A stretch of 42,844 nucleotides of DNA from JAQBQZ01 sp964554765 (GTDB taxonomy: Bacteria; Patescibacteriota; Minisyncoccia; Phycocordibacterales; CAIRYW01), in contig CAZKPS010000004.1 of the NCBI GenBank assembly GCA_964554765.1, positions 1 through 42,844 on the forward strand, given 5' to 3'. The notes beneath the pieces were generated by a model that saw nothing but the letters and a program-made list of their open reading frames with translations, did no database searches and had not been told where the DNA came from. This document shows positions 38,611 through 42,844 of this stretch, in pieces. Every line of letters starts with the position of its first letter. Positions within the stretch are counted from its first letter, which is position 1. The position numbers and the translations under genes are program-made.

Positions 38611-39339
38611 CTAGAACTGATTTACAAATCTTAAATCTCCAGTATATAGTTCTCGAATATCATTGAGTCCGTATTTGACCGCAAGAAGTCTGTCGATTCC
38701 TCCTCCGAATGCAAAGCCTTGCCATTTGGTCGAATCAACACCCGAAGCTTCGAGTACATTAGGATGTATAAGTCCTGCCCCCATCATTTCAAGCCACTTA
38801 CCCTTCCATTGCATATCCACTTCTACCCCCGGCTCAACGAATGGGAAAAAGCTTGGGCGAAATCTTATTTCTGCATCCTCGCCGAAATATTTTTTAAAGA
38901 AATGTGTGAGCACCCCTTTAAGATCGGCCATTGAAACGATCTTGTCTACAAAAAGTCCTTCAAACTGGTGAAACTGTGCTTCGTGAGTCGCATCTGTAGC
39001 CTCATTACGAAACACTTTACCGGGCACAATTATCGCCATTGGCGGCGTATGAGTCTCCATATATCGAATCTGTACAGGTGAAGTGTGTGTCCGAAGTAAT
39101 TTTGCATCCCCATTTTTGATTTCTAATTTTTGATCTTTGATTTCTTTTTCTGGTTTCAACCAGAAAGTGTCCTGCATATCTCTTGCAGGATGATCTGCAG
39201 GAAAGTTTAATGCTTCGAAATTATAATGATCTGTCTCAACTTCTGGCCCCTCTACAACCGAAAAACCCATCTCATTAAAAATATCAGAGATTTCTTGAAT
39301 CGCTTGCGTTATGAGGTGATAGTGACCTTTTTCGTTCAT
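38611..39339 (-). CDS. pheS: Phenylalanyl-tRNA synthetase alpha subunit, N-terminally reduced
   Basis: 242 residues against about 330-350 in most bacteria. The N-terminal coiled coil that contacts tRNA is absent; the chain starts at HYHLITQAIQEISDIFNEMG, just before the catalytic domain. Class II motifs are present: motif 2 FRNEATDATHEAQFHQFEG, and motif 3 in FAFGGGIDRLLAVKYGLNDI, with RTHTSPVQIRYM upstream. A charged insert KEIKDQKLEIKNGD is encoded by the A-rich repeated word (39112-39150). TATAAT lies eight bases before the ATG. It pairs with PheT encoded downstream. Confidence 0.96.
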   Translation of the reverse strand: MNEKGHYHLITQAIQEISDIFNEMGFSVVEGPEVETDHYNFEALNFPADHPARDMQDTFWLKPEKEIKDQKLEIKNGDAKLLRTHTSPVQIRYMETHTPPMAIIVPGKVFRNEATDATHEAQFHQFEGLFVDKIVSMADLKGVLTHFFKKYFGEDAEIRFRPSFFPFVEPGVEVDMQWKGKWLEMMGAGLIHPNVLEASGVDSTKWQGFAFGGGIDRLLAVKYGLNDIRELYTGDLRFVNQF

Positions 39340-39347
39340 ATTTAAGC

Positions 39348-39353
39348 ATTATA
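39348..39353 (-). promoter_or_regulatory. -10 of pheS (leaderless)
   Basis: TATAAT on the minus strand, eight bases before the ATG at 39339. Confidence 0.7.
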
Positions 39354-39434
39354 ACCAAAGTATTACTAAAATGCACCTTATTTTATTCCACCAATCAAAA
39401 CCCATATACTATATACTAAATACAAATTTTGATG

Positions 39435-39440
39435 TATAAT
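39435..39440 (+). promoter_or_regulatory. -10 of the GT2 gene (leaderless)
   Basis: TATAAT overlaps an in-frame upstream ATG (39439), so that codon cannot be the start; seven bases later is the ATG at 39448. Confidence 0.7.
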
Positions 39441-39447
39441 GCACCGA

Positions 39448-40677
39448 ATGCAGACTATAGTAAGTATCCTCGGAACCAGTGTTATATTCGTTGCCCTCTA
39501 TTTTGAGGTATTTCTTTTGATTTCTCTTTTTGAATCAAAAAGTAAACGCCGAGAGGTCAAAAATCTAGAATACTACTACCCACAGGTTACAATACTTGTA
39601 CCTATCTGGAACGAAGAGAAAACTATCGTTGATACAATTGATTCCCTACTCAATCTGGACTATCCAAAGGACAAGCTCCACATTATGGTGATCGACGACG
39701 GAAGCACAGACAAATCTCTGGATGCACTACAAAAATTTAAAAACCATCCAATCGTTGAAGTACATTCGAAGACAAATGGAGGAAAGTACACCGCCCTGAA
39801 TTTTGGAATTGAGCGGATGAAGACAGACTTTGTCGGATGTCTTGATGCTGACTCATTTGTAGACAAAAATGCTCTCAAAAACATTATGCGTAGATTTACA
39901 GACCCAGAAGTCATGGCTGTCACACCGTCAATGATTATAGAAAAACCGTCCAACCTTCTACGAAAGATGCAGCGAGCTGAGTACAGCTATGGTAATTTTA
40001 TGCGAAAAGCATACGGATCTATCGGTGCAATACATATCACACCTGGACCTTTTTCTTTCTTTCGCAAGGAGGTTTTTGACAAGATAGGTATGTACAAACA
40101 CGCTCACAATACAGAAGATATGGAGATGGCAATGCGTATGCAAAAGAACCATATGAAGATAGTTAACGAACCGAGTGCACTTGTATTTACAGTAGGACCA
40201 GATACAATCAAAAAACTCTACAAACAACGTGTGAGATGGGTTAGTGGCTTTCTAGGCAACCTCATCGACTACCGCGAAATGCTACTAAACAAAAAACATG
40301 GTGACCTAGGACTTATAGTACTTCCATTCGCTATCTTTGGAATTATTATGTCTTTTGTACTCATATCTATTTCTGTCTACCAAGCACTAATGAAGATGAG
40401 TGATTTTATTTATAGATTTCTCATAGTAGGCTTTAATGCACCTGAGCTAGATTTGAGCTGGTTTTTCATAGATACAAGTGTACTCTCTATACTCACGGTG
40501 ACTCTTATGCTTTTTATTATTACACTTATTATGTATGGATATAAAAGTGTTTACGGAAAATGGAGTATATCAATGGAGATGTTTTACTTTATATTTCTAT
40601 ACTCCTTCATTGCACCTTTCTGGCTTATGAAATCTGTGTATAATAATATAAAAGGAGTACATGCACCGTGGAGGTAA
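39448..40677 (+). CDS. Membrane glycosyltransferase, family GT2 (PgaC/IcaA-like)
   Basis: 409 residues. A membrane helix (about 4-30) precedes the GT-A domain VTILVPIWNEEKTIVDTIDS. The nucleotide-binding DDGST is at 83-87, DADS (133-136) is the metal-binding DxD equivalent, the acceptor-site ED is at 223-224, and QRVRW (260-264) is the Q-x-x-R-W of processive enzymes. Three C-terminal membrane helices follow (about 290-320, 345-370 and 380-400). Such enzymes polymerise or export surface polysaccharides such as poly-N-acetylglucosamine; the sugar cannot be told from sequence. The PIG-L deacetylase nearby could act on the same glycan. Confidence 0.92.
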   Translation: MQTIVSILGTSVIFVALYFEVFLLISLFESKSKRREVKNLEYYYPQVTILVPIWNEEKTIVDTIDSLLNLDYPKDKLHIMVIDDGSTDKSLDALQKFKNHPIVEVHSKTNGGKYTALNFGIERMKTDFVGCLDADSFVDKNALKNIMRRFTDPEVMAVTPSMIIEKPSNLLRKMQRAEYSYGNFMRKAYGSIGAIHITPGPFSFFRKEVFDKIGMYKHAHNTEDMEMAMRMQKNHMKIVNEPSALVFTVGPDTIKKLYKQRVRWVSGFLGNLIDYREMLLNKKHGDLGLIVLPFAIFGIIMSFVLISISVYQALMKMSDFIYRFLIVGFNAPELDLSWFFIDTSVLSILTVTLMLFIITLIMYGYKSVYGKWSISMEMFYFIFLYSFIAPFWLMKSVYNNIKGVHAPWR

Positions 40678-40691
40678 AAACATAGAAGTAA

Positions 40692-40755
40692 GATATAAGA
40701 TTTATGATTTACGAATAAATACAATGAATTATTCTTAAATCATAAATCTTATATC
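40692..40755. repeat. 20-bp perfect inverted repeat between the GT2 and thioredoxin-like genes
   Basis: 40692-40711 and 40736-40755 are exact reverse complements (arm begins GATATAAGATTTATG), with a 24-nt A/T-rich loop. It lies 15 bases past the GT2 stop. The arms are A/T-rich, without a GC core or T-tract, unlike the terminators here. Confidence 0.75.
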
Positions 40756-40799
40756 GTAAATCAGAAACATAATTAATATCAATAACATTACCAAATACA

Positions 40800-41516
40800 A
40801 TGAATAATCTCGAAAATAATTCTTCAACAAGACACGGGCATGTCGATTGGAAAAAATATGTAATTACTTTTTTTATAACTGCCACAATATTTGGTACCGC
40901 TATATACATCAGTAATTATTTTAACGACAAAAGAATAAATGAGATAAAATCAATCCAAGAGTCTATCTCTACAAACATTATGTCTTCTGAGACACAAGTG
41001 TCCCTTCTTTCAGATATTGACTGTGAGGACGTAGGAAGCTCGATGCTCTCGAGTGAGCTCAACTCTCTCGCCTCTCGAATAGAATACAGTGAAAAAAACA
41101 TTATAAATGATAATGCAGAAGTAACACAGCTTAAAAAAGCTTATTCCCTCCTCGAGATAAAAGACTATCTACTGATGAAAAGACTCTCAGCACGATGCGG
41201 CAAAACATTTGTCTTCGCTCTCTATTTTTATACGAGTAGCGACAAATGTCCTGATTGTGATAAGGCGAGTATAATACTCACCTATCTTCGTGAGAAATAT
41301 CCAGAACTCCGAGTATATTCTTTTGATTATAATCTTGATCTACCCGCATTAAAGACACTCATAACAATATCCAAAATTCCAGATGATCTCCCTGCAATAC
41401 TTATCGATGGTAGATTAATAGAGTGGCCACAGGACAAGGATAGTCTCGAAAAGCTAATCAAATCTAGATACCCGAAGAACGCAAAAATAGCGACAACAAC
41501 TTCAACAACAAAGTAA
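40800..41516 (+). CDS. Membrane-anchored thioredoxin-like protein with CPDC motif
   Basis: 238 residues. A short polar N-terminus, one membrane helix (20-40) and a helical stalk with an isolated Cys75 lead to a thioredoxin-like domain (about 132-230). This has TFVFALYFYTSSDK leading to C150-P-D-C153, then LPAILIDGRLIEWP with Pro198 in the cis-proline position, and a Thr/Ser-rich tail. It may reduce or oxidise disulfides outside the membrane, perhaps with the DsbA-like protein at 455-1219. The family is not one I can name. It has no clear promoter hexamer at leaderless spacing and a perfect terminator after the stop. Confidence 0.75.
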   Translation: MNNLENNSSTRHGHVDWKKYVITFFITATIFGTAIYISNYFNDKRINEIKSIQESISTNIMSSETQVSLLSDIDCEDVGSSMLSSELNSLASRIEYSEKNIINDNAEVTQLKKAYSLLEIKDYLLMKRLSARCGKTFVFALYFYTSSDKCPDCDKASIILTYLREKYPELRVYSFDYNLDLPALKTLITISKIPDDLPAILIDGRLIEWPQDKDSLEKLIKSRYPKNAKIATTTSTTK

Positions 41517-41547
41517 CAAAATGCTCCGTTATACGGAGCATTTTGTT
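41515..41547 (+). terminator. Terminator of the thioredoxin-like gene
   Basis: 15-bp perfect stem AACAAAATGCTCCGT / ACGGAGCATTTTGTT with a TAT loop; its 5' arm includes the last two bases of the stop codon. Confidence 0.85.
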
Positions 41548-41550
41548 ATT

Positions 41551-41612
41551 TCCAACAAGCGAGGATCGCGTGGACGAGTACTCTCGTCCACGGCGTCCGA
41601 GTCGCAGTTGGA
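41551..41612. repeat. 62-nt imperfect palindrome
   Basis: TCCAAC ... GTTGGA closes it; the apex is the perfect GTGGACGAG / CTCGTCCAC around TACT, and the middle (GCGA, GGA, CGC) pairs with small bulges. It is GC-rich compared with its surroundings. Confidence 0.7.
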
Positions 41613-41627
41613 ATATAGGTTAATACC

Positions 41628-41644
41628 CCGATGCTCTGCATCGG
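41628..41644. repeat. Hairpin CCGATGC/GCATCGG
   Basis: Perfect 7-bp stem with a TCT loop, second of three hairpins in the 41551-41700 interval. Confidence 0.65.
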
Positions 41645-41676
41645 TATGAGTATGAGCGAAGCGAATTCAATCCAAT

Positions 41677-41699
41677 ACCTCGGAGCTCTGCTGCGAGGT
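41677..41699 (-). terminator. Hairpin directly after the PIG-L gene
   Basis: ACCTCG/CGAGGT stem with an 11-nt loop, three bases past the PIG-L stop on the minus strand. It lacks a T-tract. Confidence 0.45.
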
Positions 41700-41702
41700 C
41701 CT

Positions 41703-42530
41703 TTATTGTTTTACATTAACCTCATACACCTTTTCACAAGCTCCGTCTTTGCAATGTGTTTTTGCAAATTCCACAACCCTTTTAAGTGGATTACCGATAA
41801 ATTTAAACGCCTTTACTTGAGATGTGTAACTCTGAATAGATTTTGACATCATATCTAAGTCACTAAGTGAAAGTAATATATCCTTTTCTTTTAGCTCAAA
41901 ACCAGATGTATTTTGCTTCAGATAGTCAAACAAATCTTCCTTATGCTTCTTATAGTAGATGAGTGTATAAGGCATATCTTCGTACATATACCAAGAAACA
42001 TCGTGGAATTGTCCCGATTTAATCAGATCAAGTGCAATGTCGTGAATCATCAAATGATCCTTATGCGTAATCTTTGGACCAAAATATGCAGGAAAGTAAA
42101 TATTTAAATGCTCATTATGTGACCTGTCATTTATAACACCAATAATTTTTTTCTTGACCTGATCCTCAATATCAGTAGTCGTACTCTTCTTACGATATTG
42201 CTCATCGAGGAATTCTAGATTAATCTCTGTAACAGAGTACGGCTTTAGAGCGTTTTTGTTTTCTTCTACACGCGAAGAGACAGCAGTATCACTTGAAAGA
42301 AACCCTGATATAAGATCCCACCATGTCTTCTGAGGTTTCTCTGGTTTGCCAGAGAATACAGTAATCACTTTTTTCTGATTATTTGCTTGCGCAAGCATTC
42401 CTCCTAGAGGCAACACAGCATCATCAAAATGGGGCGAGAGAATTATGGTTGTAGTTGTAGAAGTCTGTGCAATTGCAGTCGGAGAATTTAGTATAAAAAT
42501 AAAGAGTGTAATAAATAGAAACTTATACAT
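41703..42530 (-). CDS. Secreted PIG-L family deacetylase
   Basis: 275 residues. A cleavable-looking signal peptide (MYKFLFITLFIFILNSPTAI, then AQ) implies export. The catalytic PIG-L motif is SPHFDDAVLPLGG (HFDD at 34-37), with the third zinc ligand in ITHKDHLMIH. The family removes N-acetyl groups from GlcNAc-containing substrates. Its neighbours, a GT2 polysaccharide synthase and a surface redox protein, fit envelope glycan modification. An extended -10 TGCTAAAAT lies six bases before the ATG. The roughly 150 bp after the stop hold a cluster of GC-rich hairpins. Confidence 0.88.
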   Translation of the reverse strand: MYKFLFITLFIFILNSPTAIAQTSTTTTIILSPHFDDAVLPLGGMLAQANNQKKVITVFSGKPEKPQKTWWDLISGFLSSDTAVSSRVEENKNALKPYSVTEINLEFLDEQYRKKSTTTDIEDQVKKKIIGVINDRSHNEHLNIYFPAYFGPKITHKDHLMIHDIALDLIKSGQFHDVSWYMYEDMPYTLIYYKKHKEDLFDYLKQNTSGFELKEKDILLSLSDLDMMSKSIQSYTSQVKAFKFIGNPLKRVVEFAKTHCKDGACEKVYEVNVKQ

Positions 42531-42536
42531 AGGATT

Positions 42537-42545
42537 ATTTTAGCA
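42537..42545 (-). promoter_or_regulatory. Extended -10 of the PIG-L gene (leaderless)
   Basis: TGCTAAAAT on the minus strand, six bases before the ATG. Confidence 0.7.
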
Positions 42546-42581
42546 TGGAATTTAGAGAATATTTAGATATATGTAAACTTA

Positions 42582-42590
42582 TGATATACT
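42582..42590 (+). promoter_or_regulatory. Extended -10 of the peptidase S51-like gene (leaderless)
   Basis: TGATATACT, seven bases before the ATG at 42598. Confidence 0.7.
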
Positions 42591-42597
42591 GAGAATC

Positions 42598-42844
42598 ATG
42601 AAATTACTACTTACCTCAAAAGAGAAGTTTCTAATCGCAAAAGGATATGATCTCTTAGGAATGCCGAAAGATAAATTAAAGATTGGTTATATTACTACAG
42701 CCCTAAAAGCTACCGCTAATACCAAGTATCTTTCTTATATGAAAGAATTTGAGACGGAAATGAGAGAGAGTAATATCTTATTTGAAGAATTTGATATTGA
42801 AGGTAAAAATGAAAAAGAAATACAAGATTTTTTTAAGGACAAAA
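42598..42844 (+). CDS. N-terminal fragment of a peptidase S51 / peptidase E-like protein
   Basis: 82 residues, then the window ends. MKLLLTSKEKFLIAKGYDLL, followed by KDKLKIGYITTALKA and NILFEEFDIEGKN, matches the N-terminus of peptidase S51 (type 1 glutamine amidotransferase-like) proteins, where the first strand LLLTS leads to a helix and a second strand with the IxxITTA pattern. The catalytic serine would lie further on, outside the window. The ATG is fixed by an extended -10 seven bases upstream. It is transcribed divergently from the PIG-L gene. Confidence 0.7.
   Translation, partial: MKLLLTSKEKFLIAKGYDLLGMPKDKLKIGYITTALKATANTKYLSYMKEFETEMRESNILFEEFDIEGKNEKEIQDFFKDK

Overview
The window reads as a chromosomal scaffold of a Patescibacteria (CPR) bacterium, most likely from the Parcubacteria side. 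The assignment rests on low GC, very compact gene spacing, housekeeping proteins stripped of accessory domains (PheS without its N-terminal coiled coil, PheT without its EMAP/OB tRNA-binding domain, ThrS without TGS, a 743-residue SMC), a rod-less surface repertoire (sortase, CARDB protein) and no biosynthetic genes. Nothing finer than that can be read safely. A run of 10 Ns inside pheT shows it is a scaffolded assembly. I see no tRNA, rRNA, CRISPR array, insertion sequence or phage gene.

Layout. 1-1.3 kb: the tail of an RNase H-like exonuclease, a 137-bp structured repeat, and a membrane-anchored DsbA whose two halves are in swapped order. 1.3-14.4 kb (minus strand): a UvrD-type helicase-nuclease, rpoD, dnaG, rpoC and rpoB with a long leader. 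14.4-16.8 kb: trmD, a KH protein and rpsP, interspersed with two probable non-coding transcripts. 16.8-25 kb: smc, rnc (with a second copy of the structured repeat at its stop codon), a NusB-Nudix fusion, bL32, rnhB and several unknown genes. 25-31 kb (mostly plus): dnaE, a small orphan and thrS. 31-36 kb: a sortase, a divergent CARDB surface protein, gyrB and two orphan microgenes. 36-39.4 kb: pheT, a membrane protein and pheS. 39.4 kb to the end: a membrane glycosyltransferase, a membrane thioredoxin-like protein, a secreted PIG-L deacetylase and the start of a peptidase S51 protein.

How it works together. The core is replication, transcription and translation machinery (DnaE, DnaG, GyrB, SMC, RpoB/C/D, NusB, RNase III, RNase HII, S16, L32, TrmD, ThrS, PheS/T). 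The remainder is envelope and thiol-redox biology (DsbA-like, CPDC thioredoxin-like, sortase, CARDB, GT2, PIG-L). Regulation is unusually legible: for well over a dozen genes a -10 hexamer sits 5-9 nt before the start codon, implying leaderless mRNAs, and many start codons are decided by that hexamer. Only rpoB and gyrB have leaders of 100 nt or more. Long terminator hairpins close most units, and their T-tracts often run straight into the next -10.

Most notable: (1) two 137/140-bp repeats that share a long closing helix with compensatory substitutions, a conserved 8-nt bulge, a possible pseudoknot and a variable loop of exactly 63 nt; (2) an apparently circularly permuted DsbA; (3) a NusB-Nudix fusion; (4) an SMC with no visible hinge; (5) two candidate ncRNAs flanking trmD; (6) an A-rich repeated word family present in intergenic DNA and also inside rpoD, trmD and pheS as lysine-rich in-frame segments.
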